Part shown: in pieces, positions 33,801-37,270 of the stretch
Position numbering within the stretch: position 1 is the first letter of the stretch
How the letters are laid out: each line of letters begins with the position of its first letter
NCBI GenBank assembly: GCA_000934455.1
Contig: KN888850.1
Coordinates: 7,922-47,195 of the forward strand
DNA: 39,274 bases
Source: Apostichopus parvimensis
Taxonomy: Eukaryota > Echinodermata > Holothuroidea > Aspidochirotida > Stichopodidae
Reading direction: 5' to 3'
The notes under the pieces: generated by a model
What the model saw: only the letters and a program-made list of their open reading frames with translations
What the model was told of the DNA's origin: nothing
Database searches by the model: none
Position numbers and translations under genes: made by a program

Positions 33801-34035
33801 GAGTAACATGATAGTGATTTCTGCTTAGTTGCTGCCCTTTAAGACTACTGACCTGTTAGTTGACCAAAGACTACTGACCTGTTCGTTGACCTGCCCCCTT
33901 GTGATGCCCTTCATCAGGAGGGCATTCAACATGGCACTGTTCCCAGTCCAGGCTGCAAGGTGCAGGGGGGTGTTACCACGGTTATCGGGAACAATCGGTG
34001 ATGCTTCGTACTTCAACAGCAGTTCAACGATATCA
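3272..34035 (-). CDS. ANKS1: ANKS1-family adaptor (Odin/AIDA-1-like), internal part of a multi-exon gene
   Basis: Ten minus-strand exons join in frame to about 787 codons. Intron phases in order after each exon A-J are 0,0,0,1,1,0,0,1,0,1. The ankyrin part matches the ANKS1 arrangement in order: a repeat ending GQVNEQ, then NNDRDSHLHFASQYGH, SPLDLASQYGRLDVVEVLL, LLHLAARNGHH and TALHEAALFGK. These closely parallel vertebrate ANKS1A/ANKS1B as remembered. ANKS1 proteins are cytoplasmic adaptors with N-terminal ankyrin repeats, two SAM domains and a C-terminal PTB domain. They act on receptor tyrosine kinases (Eph and EGFR families), and ANKS1B acts at synapses. Here only the ankyrin domain (minus its first repeats) and the linker are present. 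The first exons lie to the right of the window and the SAM/PTB exons to the left. Start and stop codons are therefore outside. ANKS1A and ANKS1B cannot be told apart; a single pro-ortholog is likely in an invertebrate. Confidence 0.9.
4536..5164. mobile_element. TTAA-flanked MITE, Kolobok- or piggyBac-like
   Basis: A 629-bp element flanked on both sides by TTAA (4532-4535 and 5165-5168). Its terminal inverted repeats are AGCAGCATTTTGCGT at the left and the reverse complement of AGCAGTTATTTGCGT at the right, 13 of 15 matching. No transposase frame is present. TTAA target duplication is typical of Kolobok and piggyBac. The terminus is not the piggyBac CCC type, so Kolobok is preferred by inference. 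Confidence 0.8.
5728..5889. mobile_element. CAGG-ATGAGC MITE, short form (copy 1)
   Basis: Starts CAGGGATGAGCC and ends GCTCATGCCTG, a terminal inverted repeat of about 11 bp. Length is 162 bp. Flanks TTAATT (5722-5727) and TTAAAT (5890-5895) form a 6-bp target duplication with one mismatch. It has no coding capacity. Confidence 0.85.
6267..6429. mobile_element. CAGG-ATGAGC MITE, short form (copy 2)
   Basis: 163-bp copy with the same termini, flanked by a perfect 6-bp direct repeat AGGGTT (6261-6266 and 6430-6435). About 90 percent of positions look identical to copy 1 by eye. It lacks the internal segment present in copies 4 and 5. Confidence 0.9.
7474..7890. repeat. 141-bp tandem triplication
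   Basis: Three copies begin near 7474, 7615 and 7755. Each contains GACTATCTTTACAGTAA, then CTGCTTTGNAATATTTAG, and ends in TTTGACCTAAGGTCACAG (third copy AAGGCCACAG). The everted TGACCT-A-AGGTCA motif is discussed in the findings. Confidence 0.88.
8633..8850 (-). CDS. ANKS1: ANKS1 exon I: Pro-rich linker with PxPxPR motif
   Basis: This is a 218-nt exon entered in phase 1 (completing Ala) and left in phase 0. The acceptor is CCATGCAAG before 8850 and the donor is AAG|GTAAAT at 8633. It encodes LKPVPAPRRNISPCVTPMSP then KYFPAVAPNGSPPSEGFSPY and a Pro/Thr/Ser run ending GIQARFSQHK. KPVPAPRR fits the PxPxPR consensus recognised by the SH3 domains of CD2AP/CIN85-type adaptors. The several SP/TP sites are typical of proline-directed kinases. 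Both functional readings are inference from motif knowledge. Confidence 0.87.
8851..10965. other. ANKS1 intron H-I
   Basis: This 2.1-kb intron contains one truncated MITE (9353-9444), a poly(T) run near 10030 and C-rich patches near 10600-10630 and 10917-10930. A short telomere-like CTAACCCTAACCC occurs near 10758. No gene is seen. Confidence 0.75.
9353..9444. mobile_element. CAGG-ATGAGC MITE, truncated (copy 3)
   Basis: The left 92 bp of the family (CAGGGATGAGCCTGGGGTAA to GTGTGTTAGGAT) is present and then similarity stops abruptly. The right terminus is missing, so no target duplication can be assigned. Confidence 0.85.
10966..11122 (-). CDS. ANKS1: ANKS1 exon H: linker, alternative donor present
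   Basis: This is a 157-nt exon from acceptor ATCCAACAG (before 11122) to donor GTCG|GTGAGA at 10966, phase 0 to phase 1. It encodes RKLSAPIASMDSDPEGDIEV then YELLADAVTGDDKESGSSRA and SSRRHLASNSDV. IEVYELLA is a Tyr motif in an acidic context. A second donor, CTTT|GTAAGG at 10945, lies 21 nt further on and keeps the same phase, so it would add seven residues (GETFER plus a split-codon change). The nearer donor was preferred because its last exon base is G and fits the consensus better. Confidence 0.82.
11264..11372. repeat. 19-bp minisatellite, about 6 copies
   Basis: The unit is TACTTGTTGCATAATACAC with T/C variants; successive starts fall at 11283, 11302, 11321 and 11340. Confidence 0.9.
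11790..12060. repeat. 75-80-bp diverged tandem duplication, 2-3 copies
   Basis: CACATCTCAGAAAGAGTAA and CCCAATCCCTGGTAGGAAT-like blocks recur near 11870 and 11945, with a weaker first copy near 11795. An 80-codon plus-strand open frame through it is attributed to the repeat. Confidence 0.75.
12270..12535. mobile_element. CAGG-ATGAGC MITE, long form (copy 4)
   Basis: 266-bp copy from CAGGGATGAGCC to GCTCATGCCTG. The 6-bp duplication GATACA (12264-12269 and 12536-12541) is perfect. It has about 105 bp of internal sequence (from CTGCAGGTTGGATATCC to AAATCTCGG) that is absent from the short copies. Confidence 0.92.
12590..12733 (-). CDS. ANKS1: ANKS1 exon G: Ser/Glu-rich linker
   Basis: This is a 144-nt exon of exactly 48 codons, phase 0 to phase 0. 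The acceptor is GTTTCTAAG before 12733. The donor is AGG|GTACGC at 12590, a rather weak 5' splice site. It encodes EAEVEAADVKSCSSHDSQST then GADPDSLHEESAQTSATGQD and RRPVGKTR, a low-complexity acidic/serine linker with no recognised domain. Assignment rests on splice sites, phase continuity with exons F and H, and lack of stops; homology alone would not identify it. It could be an alternatively used cassette, because its length is a multiple of three and both junctions are phase 0. Confidence 0.78.
12931..13016. repeat. 20-22-bp minisatellite, 4 copies
   Basis: GCAAC followed by (A/T)(A/C)A(T/C)A and ATC(T)T recurs with starts at 12931, 12953, 12973 and 12993. It encodes the cysteine/methionine repeats of a spurious minus-strand frame. 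Confidence 0.85.
13721..14077 (+). mobile_element. L1/Tx1-type LINE, 5'-truncated 3' end
   Basis: A plus-strand frame at 13723-13920 reads NNILLVLKFCVYKSEVKKEK followed by PSFSYGKIDLKKFYLKEKF and ends RWRNWKSLFEV. This resembles the extreme C-terminus of L1/Tx1-group ORF2 proteins (hydrophobic ILLxLK-xxxYK, then KPSF, a Lys-rich helix and a Trp near the end; family pattern from memory). It is followed by a short 3' UTR with AATAAA and a tail of four ATAAAAAAAT units (14031-14070). The insertion is bounded by a perfect 15-bp duplication ATGTTACACATTTCT (13706-13720 and 14078-14092). Clade assignment is less certain than the insertion itself. Confidence 0.75.
14096..14262 (-). CDS. ANKS1: ANKS1 exon F: acidic linker with poly-Ala
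   Basis: This is a 167-nt exon, entered in phase 1 (G|AT gives Asp) and left in phase 0. The acceptor is TTGTCTCTAG before 14262 and the donor is ACA|GTAAGAAA at 14096. It encodes SPSHLSLPPNYEDAEADSDV then DHGDYAMLRPDAFLIKE. The sequence ends near ERIPAAAAAGITTNT. NYEDAE and YAML are possible tyrosine or trafficking motifs (YxxPhi). The five alanines are encoded by a GCT run, which is (CAG)6 on the plus strand at 14113-14130. The donor is immediately followed by a LINE insertion whose 15-bp target duplication starts at intron base +4. Confidence 0.87.
14263..15971. other. ANKS1 intron E-F: no recognised element
   Basis: 1.7 kb, AT-rich. Overlapping open frames of 89 and 95 codons on opposite strands at 15230-15517 have no recognisable similarity and no splice support. 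No repeat or RNA gene was recognised. Confidence 0.7.
15972..16412 (-). CDS. ANKS1: ANKS1 exon E: linker with Tyr and Pro docking motifs
   Basis: This is a 441-nt exon entered in phase 1 and left in phase 1. The acceptor is CCTCATCAG before 16412 and the donor is GACG|GTAAGAAA at 15972. It encodes about 147 residues of disordered linker starting (A)FARGEPLPPTSSPV. Visible short motifs are MYDNLPLKG, YEPVQF, ENYVNIKL (a pY-x-N, Grb2-SH2-type consensus), TPPKKPAR (SH3-ligand-like) and a possible amphipathic helix VSIGHLLEQLNENG. Motif functions are inference. Base composition is richer in CpG than the surrounding intron, as expected for coding sequence. The open frame extends upstream into the intron, but that part is T- and repeat-rich and contains the acceptor. 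Confidence 0.88.
16546..16808 (+). mobile_element. Short retroelement insertion with hammerhead-like motif (Penelope-like?)
   Basis: About 263 bp is flanked by a 14-bp direct repeat, a run of nine A then CAACC (16532-16545 and 16810-16823). It begins with three tandem CCCTCCACTGTTTG-like units, continues pyrimidine-rich, and ends with a structured segment at 16757-16797 and TTTTAACAC. The structured segment (TTGAAGA, stem GATCCT/AGGATC, GCAAC, stem ACGTC/GACGT) resembles the hammerhead ribozyme found in Penelope-like elements. It contains no coding. The poly(A) nature of the flanks weakens the duplication argument somewhat. Confidence 0.5.
16757..16797 (+). ncRNA. Degenerate hammerhead-ribozyme-like motif
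   Basis: Order of parts is as in a type I hammerhead: TTGAAGA (core consensus CTGANGA), a perfect stem GATCCT/AGGATC (16765-16770 and 16773-16778) closed by a dinucleotide, GCAA (core GAAA), and stem III ACGTC-loop-GACGT (16783-16787 and 16793-16797). GTA then follows as a possible NUH cleavage position. Two core changes (C to T, and A to C in GAAA) predict little or no activity. Stem I was not found. It lies antisense to ANKS1. Confidence 0.45.
17558..19114. mobile_element. 1.56-kb Mutator-like non-autonomous DNA element
   Basis: The termini are AAGGGTGTGACC and GGTCACACCCTT, perfect 12-bp inverted repeats. They are flanked by a perfect 10-bp direct repeat ACCTTGGATT (17548-17557 and 19115-19124). 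Target duplications of 8-11 bp point to the Mutator superfamily. Both subterminal regions are packed with CGTTTAA-type motifs, including the palindromes GTTTAAAC and GGTTAACC. Internal open frames (88 codons at 17812-18078; 85 codons at 18422-18679) match no transposase that I recognise. Confidence 0.85.
18322..18345. other. Perfect 10-bp hairpin inside the Mutator-like element
   Basis: GTGGAAAAAC, loop CCGA, GTTTTTCCAC. The arms are exact complements. It lies near the middle of the 17558-19114 element. Confidence 0.85.
19284..19467 (-). CDS. ANKS1: ANKS1 exon D: last ankyrin repeat
   Basis: This is a 184-nt exon, 61 codons plus one base. The acceptor is CCTCTCCAG before 19467 and the donor is AAAAG|GTATTATT at 19284, leaving phase 1. 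It begins LPAGTALHEAALFGKVEVVR, the ANKS1 hallmark TALHEAALFGK. It then gives the final repeat (DVYAKDGQGETAVQKVQ) and the closing helix KMARDITALIK, like the SQQIAALIE end of the vertebrate domain (from memory). The split codon is completed by exon E as Ala. The open frame continues a few codons into the intron before a stop, but the splice gives a better product. Confidence 0.92.
20999..21638. other. Assembly gap (640 N)
   Basis: A run of Ns. The right edge (21639-21720) is an ACATAAC-rich low-complexity sequence, so the missing bases are probably a simple tandem array that failed to assemble. Open frames spanning the gap are meaningless. Confidence 0.99.
22558..22827. mobile_element. CAGG-ATGAGC MITE, long form (copy 5)
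   Basis: 270-bp copy from CAGGTATGAGCTT to AAGCTCATGCCTG. These ends form a 13-bp inverted repeat with one mismatch. Flanks TACAAG and AACAAG give a 6-bp duplication with one mismatch. It shares the extra internal segment with copy 4. Confidence 0.9.
23594..23890. repeat. 30-bp minisatellite, about 10 copies
   Basis: Units consist of ACCAACACAGGGCATGGATT plus GTAAACACTG, with some shortened units (GGATTTGACACTA). The period is divisible by three, giving a 96-codon minus-strand frame with a PCPVLVSVYN repeat that is not a real gene. Confidence 0.92.
24179..24756. repeat. About 145-bp tandem repeat, 4 copies
   Basis: Copies share ACAGCTACAGCCGAGTAGGC, then CACCAATGACG(A/T)GAGTATCC and CAGACCCTAGCT. 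The GACTCACC landmark recurs at about 24272, 24414, 24559 and 24705. Confidence 0.9.
25290..25490. repeat. About 100-bp direct duplication
   Basis: TCTTTAAGAACTCGTTT, AGAGCAGCCC and GATCCTTT(A/G)TTGTAGCTT recur in the same order in two adjacent copies, with small indels. Confidence 0.85.
25490..25660 (+). mobile_element. Possible LINE 3' UTR and tail
   Basis: An AT-rich stretch ends GGAATAAAGAAATGAAATGG followed by AAATGAAG. A polyadenylation signal next to a short GAAAT-type repeat is the usual ending of several non-LTR retrotransposons. No coding part and no clear target duplication were found. Confidence 0.35.
25908..25933. other. Perfect 11-bp hairpin
   Basis: AAAATTAGGGG, loop AAAC, CCCCTAATTTT. 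It is an exact inverted repeat with a four-base loop, isolated in intron sequence. Confidence 0.9.
26169..26550. mobile_element. hAT-type non-autonomous element (382 bp)
   Basis: The termini are CAGTGGCGGAGC and GCTCCGCCACTG (perfect 12-bp inverted repeat). They are flanked by a perfect 8-bp duplication CAACAGGG (26161-26168 and 26551-26558). The 8-bp duplication and CAGTGGCGGA termini are typical of hAT. A G/C hairpin (26503-26512 with 26520-26529) sits near the right end, and a block around 26229-26262 is shared with the element at 34736-36073. It has no transposase. Confidence 0.93.
27262..27421. repeat. About 82-bp direct duplication
   Basis: ATGTACTGGTTTGTACTCAT to CATTTCACAATGCAGGG occurs twice back to back (27262-27343 and 27344-27421) with few differences. 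Confidence 0.9.
28257..28485 (+). mobile_element. tRNA-derived SINE
   Basis: The head at 28257-28322 folds like a tRNA: acceptor arm GGAGTG pairs with CACTCC, box A is TTAGCTCAGTGG (28263-28274), and box B is GTTCGAGTCAC (28309-28319). It is followed by a non-tRNA body of about 160 bp and an ATAC-rich end. The flanking hexamer ATACAA (28251-28256 and 28486-28491) is a possible target duplication. It is not a functional tRNA: the anticodon loop is irregular and no sharp 3' end follows. Confidence 0.8.
28581..28802 (-). CDS. ANKS1: ANKS1 exon C: two ankyrin repeats
   Basis: This is a 222-nt exon of exactly 74 codons, phase 0 at both ends. The acceptor is TTTTATAG before 28802 and the donor is AAG|GTGAGAGG at 28581. 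It begins KGANPDVLNKKDESPLDLAS and contains two repeat cores, SPLDLASQYGRLDVVEVLL and SLLHLAARNGHHLIIRKLL, ending FGCDINKK. The SPLDLA(S/A)xYGR and LHLAARNGH signatures are characteristic of ANKS1. The run CNTKKHTP that precedes the second core in vertebrates (from memory) is represented by EKIPEGRS, so this loop has diverged. Confidence 0.93.
28803..29347. other. ANKS1 intron B-C
   Basis: This 545-bp intron holds a C-rich tract at 29167-29200 (runs of six and eleven C) and nothing else recognisable. Confidence 0.75.
29348..29422 (-). CDS. ANKS1: ANKS1 exon B: ankyrin repeat
   Basis: This is a 75-nt exon of exactly 25 codons, phase 0 to phase 0. The acceptor is TTCTCACCAG before 29422 and the donor is GAG|GTAAGAG at 29348. 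It encodes NNDRDSHLHFASQYGH then TEVVEILLE, a near-complete ankyrin repeat. It parallels the vertebrate ANKS1 segment NNDNETALHCAAQYGH (from memory). The usual TALHxAA core reads SHLHFAS here, a mild divergence. The exon is too short to stand out as an open frame and was found by homology with the expected repeat and by its splice sites. Confidence 0.92.
30685..30742. repeat. Perfect 29-bp tandem dimer
   Basis: Two adjacent identical copies starting AAGTCATGATCAATTG (30685 and 30714). Confidence 0.95.
31134..31216. other. Nested inverted repeat (83 bp)
   Basis: The outer arms TATACAGAGCC (31134-31144) and GGCTCTGTATA (31206-31216) are perfect complements, with an adjacent TTTCA/TGAAA pair. 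An inner pair AACGAG/CTCGTT lies between them. It could be a very small MITE or a structured RNA; no target duplication is seen. Confidence 0.75.
31250..32530. repeat. Patchwork of 158-170-bp duplications
   Basis: A block with AATGAAACACTATCATAGAT occurs near 31262 and 31419. A block with GATTGTAGTGCATA occurs near 31362, 31528 and 31692. TCATGTCTCACCACCTCT occurs near 31588 and 31768. A block beginning CAGTGCTAACAGATCACC occurs at 32212 and near 32381. A retroelement interrupts one copy. Confidence 0.85.
31845..32180 (+). mobile_element. Retroelement 3' end (LINE or SINE tail), 336 bp
   Basis: It ends with AAAGCGCTATTGAACATGC, then GGGCTATATAAATTTGG and a TAATAATGATAATGATAAA tail, a 3' end common among marine-invertebrate LINE/SINE elements. 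Boundaries are set by the duplication ATAAGTA (31838-31844 and 32181-32187). Comparison with uninterrupted copies of the surrounding tandem duplications (TTATAAGAAGACC, TTATAAGTAGATC) supports them. It contains an internal imperfect duplication of about 70 bp. Confidence 0.75.
33092..33625. repeat. 22-bp minisatellite, about 24 copies
   Basis: The unit is AGATACACTTAGTGGCACACTA with variants (CAATTAG, CACTAATAG, AGAAACAC). It ends about 250 bp from exon A. Confidence 0.93.
33842..33893 (-). repeat. 26-bp tandem duplication covering the exon A donor
   Basis: Two adjacent copies start AGACTACTGACCTGTT (33842 and 33868). Each carries AACAG|GTCAGTAG on the minus strand, so the exon-intron junction is duplicated. 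Confidence 0.93.
33879..34035 (-). CDS. ANKS1: ANKS1 exon A: ankyrin repeats (about 2-3)
   Basis: This exon is 157 nt. The acceptor is TCGTAG just 5' of 34035 and the donor is CAG|GTCAGT at 33879. It starts with the last base of a split codon and ends in phase 0 after VNEQ. The product begins DIVELLLKYEASPIVPDNRG and continues with NTPLHLAAWTGNSAMLNALL. It therefore covers the second helix of one ankyrin repeat and a full following repeat (TPLHLAAWTGN core), ending in the ANKS1-specific GQVNEQ. The upstream exon completing the first repeat (expected TALHHAALNGH-like) was not found up to 39274. The donor lies in a 26-bp tandem duplication that provides a second copy of the same donor 26 nt further on (see findings). 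Confidence 0.92.
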
Positions 34036-34735
34036 CTACGACAACAAAGGAGAGGCAATATCAATCACACTATTCATCTTGTAAATTTTAAAAGCAAAAT
34101 GTCTATCATTCAAAATACATGAAAACATGAAACCAAGTTCACCAAGTAACAGTAAATATCACAAGTGAAACAGTATGCTGCGTGATTTTCTAATTTTATG
34201 GTTCAATATAGCCTACTGAGAATTCTAATTAATGGACTGGAATAAACTAAATTTCAAACTGCACGCTATTTTTTTCCGCCCCAATAAAGACAAAATTGAT
34301 CAATTCTTTCAAACTTCATATCTTCTCCCCTAAAATGTAGTTTGTTCAAATTTGCAACTAATTTTTAAGTTTAATACTGGTGTAATAATGACCTGCAACA
34401 AGGATAACTAAGCATCAAGGGTACTAATGTGTTTAATTAAACTGACGGTACTTAATTGGAAGTATGTCTAATTATCTGAACTTGAAAACAAGAGAATCAG
34501 AAAGAAAATAAGGAAGGCTGCACCATTAACAAACTTTGGTTAATGAAATCTACAGTACTAGTTTCCCTATGCAGTGGATTTAAGATATAGCAGCAGCCTA
34601 TCAATTAGTGAAACCAAAACAGCTTGCTGAGGATACACTGTGTATAATTACAACCTTTGACCTAGAAACAATGTCTTCTTTGCTACCCATAACAATCTTT
34701 CAGTTGCTCTCTATTTAGCATATGATCACTATACA

Positions 34736-36073
34736 CATGGGCGGGATTCCGGGGGGGCAAGAGGGGGCAGTTGCCCCCCCACTTTTTCCCAAATCTTAGT
34801 TCAATTTTTTGTCCTTTTTGCAGATAAATGTGCACAACCCTAATCGAAATTATTCCCCACAACAGCTCTATCAAATAGGCCTATTTGTTTCGAATCTAAG
34901 TCGAATTTGTGTTTAAGATCGTAACATGTAGCATGCAGAATAACTGGAGCTGGAGCTAGCACATGGTTTGCAGCACAGGTTACGAATCCTGGAGCTAACA
35001 CACTAGCGATTCAATTCTGCATGTGATGAATCCGCGGCATGTGCTACAGTGCTAGCTTCAGGAATTGATTTTCAACGTTGCTGCTCTACTGAATGCGTTG
35101 AATAACTAAATCCAGAGAAACGATTTACGAAAGCCAGATTTGCATATTGGGTATATCAATAATTAAATTCAATACACTGACACATGACACCCCCCCCCCT
35201 CGTGTCATTCAACAATATGCAATGGCATATGCCGATGTAATTTCTTTACTGCTCGAAATCACCCCTCCTCGACTTCAGTGGCGACGGAACCGGTGGACTT
35301 GTGAGGCTTATCCCCATGAAAAAAAAGTAGGGGGGGGGTAAAGGTATGTTCAGCCCCAATATTTGCCAAGTGCTCCAAGAAGTGGGGACCGCGGGGAGAA
35401 TTTCGAAGTGAGTGCTGAACATATTCTTGATCGGTCCAATGCACAATATAATAATAATTTTAGGGGGAAAGGACTATCTAGATGCGATTTATTGTTACCA
35501 GAGGTGTCATTTTTGCTGATCTAGGATTTCCTTTTGCTTAAATTTCGATGCGCCGCGCCAACTGATGGTGGTGCACCGCCTAAATAGTGACGTATAAGCT
35601 TCAGTTGTACATCACCATATAAGTTCTTCTATCCGTCCTCCCTAAATTTAAACACGTTCATTAATTGTTTAGATGCAATTTAAAGCCTATATGGGTGTTA
35701 ATTTTACCGATCTAAGGGTACCTTTCATCGAAAATTTCGACACTCCGCGCCAACCGATGGTGGCGCTCCGCTTATATAGTGACGTATAACAAAAGTTGTA
35801 CATCACCATCTGACCATATGTTCTACTATCAATCCTCTTCAAATTTTTAAACAATAATTAACTATCTAGATACAAATTGCAGACAAGAGATCCATATTTC
35901 AAGGATGGGTACATGCAGCTTAGAGCACTCGGGAAGTGCCGTTTCCGGCCATCTGGAGGGTTTGTAAAGCCAAAAAATTTCTTGTACGCGCGCCAACCGA
36001 TGGTGGCGCTCCGCTTAGATAGTCTTGCTGGCAGATTTGCCCCCCCACTTTCACAACTCAAATCCCGCCCCTG
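34736..36073. mobile_element. hAT-type non-autonomous element (1338 bp)
   Basis: It starts CATGGGCGGGATT and ends AATCCCGCCCCTG (inverted repeat with one mismatch). It is flanked by a perfect 8-bp duplication ACTATACA (34728-34735 and 36074-36081). A G/C hairpin, GGGGGGGCAA with TTGCCCCCCC (34751-34760 and 34771-34780), sits near the left end. Three internal repeats (near 35550, 35744 and 35988) share GCGCCAACCGATGGTGG followed by CGCTCCGCTTA. A segment starting CAGTGGCGACGG at 35276 may be a nested or recombined piece. It has no transposase. Confidence 0.9.
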
Positions 36074-36311
36074 ACTATACACACACAAACAAACAAAAAT
36101 CTGTAGCCATAATTTGAAACTGTCTAAACGAATGTGACCCAAGGTTTTCATGACAATATATTTATGCTATGCTAAAAGTGGTCACTCTAATCGTTCAAAC
36201 TTGACCTGTATTTGACTGCAAAGGTCCTCAAAACTATTTTCCATTTCTGAGTTGTTTCATCGTCAGATTAAAAACTCTATATAACACCCGGGAATGAAAT
36301 GAGTTTGGAAT

Positions 36312-36636
36312 CCTGCAGAAGAGTAATAGCGAGGACTTTTTCACACACCATATTGCAGACGAGTACTAGCGAGGACTTTTTCACACACCAAGATGCAGAA
36401 GAGTACTAGCGAGGACTTTTTCACACACCGAGATGCAGAAGAGTACTAGCGAGGACTTTTTCACACACGGAGATGCAGAAGAGTACTAGCGAGGACTGTT
36501 TCACACACCGAGATGCAGGAGAGTACTAGCGAGGACTTTTTCACACACCGAGATGCGGAAGAGTACTAGCGAGGACTTTTTCACACACCGAGATGCGGAA
36601 GAGTACTAGCGAGGACTTTTTCACACATCGAGATGG
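36312..36636. repeat. 40-bp minisatellite, 8 copies
   Basis: The unit runs from GATGCAGAAGAGTACTAGCG through AGGACTTTTTCACACACCGA, with starts every 40 bp. Copies are nearly identical, so the array is recent or homogenised. Confidence 0.93.
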
Positions 36637-37235
36637 GGTACTGATGACCAAATAAATACTGTCCTGTACATCTTAAACTGTGTCAAACCTTGTTCTAGCT
36701 AAATGCACATAGCAAGCAATGTACTCCACTCAGCCTGCTCGGCACACTCTATAATGCAGCAGTGAAGCAGAAGAATATAATAATACTGTACTGCTACCCC
36801 CTGGGATATATGACACCGCTGTGATATGTATCATAACTGAGATTATAAATAACCTCAGGGAGGAAACTGATATATATTAGAAGCAATAAGTCTTCCTCTC
36901 CCCCTCAATCCTGTGCATCAACACCTCCCATGGAGCTCCTGAGCTGCAATAGGAGGTTTTTATGGTTGGATGCTAGAAGAGAACAGACCATGAATGAAAA
37001 GGACAAGTAGGGATTAAACTCCCACAATAATAGTAGTGGAAACAGTGACCAATTGATATCCAGGTGTGAATCATAAAAGCAAGCATGAACACTCATCCCT
37101 ACAGATAATAAACCGTGATGGCTTGTTAGTTCAGTATACTGTCTACAGGCAAGTAGTCTCTTATACACTATGAAGTTATCCTACACATAATGTGTACCAC
37201 CATGTCCAACTTCAAATTATGTTACATGTTAAAGT

Positions 37236-37270
37236 GAATATGACACAATTTAAGAGCTACTGTATGACAC
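37236..37270. repeat. 24-bp satellite, left fragment
   Basis: About one and a half units (TATGACACAATTTAAGAGC then TACTGTATGACAC) precede the LINE and match the array on its far side. Confidence 0.9.

Larger units (their letters stand above)
29423..33878. other. ANKS1 intron A-B
   Basis: This 4.5-kb intron contains a TTTTTTTA microsatellite (30530-30590), a perfect 29-bp dimer (30685-30742), an 83-bp nested palindrome (31134-31216), patchwork duplications (31250-32530), a retroelement tail (31845-32180) and a 22-bp minisatellite (33092-33625). A 120-codon plus-strand frame at 32552-32914 is unrecognised. Confidence 0.75.

Noticed and set aside
35276-35460. Separate nested hAT starting CAGTGGCGACGG
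   Set aside because: No matching opposite terminus or target duplication was found; it is left as part of the larger element.
35858-36151. Peptide similarity LSKRSxTxGWR between frames near 26.2 kb and 36.0 kb
   Set aside because: It reflects the shared subterminal block of the two hAT elements, not a protein family.
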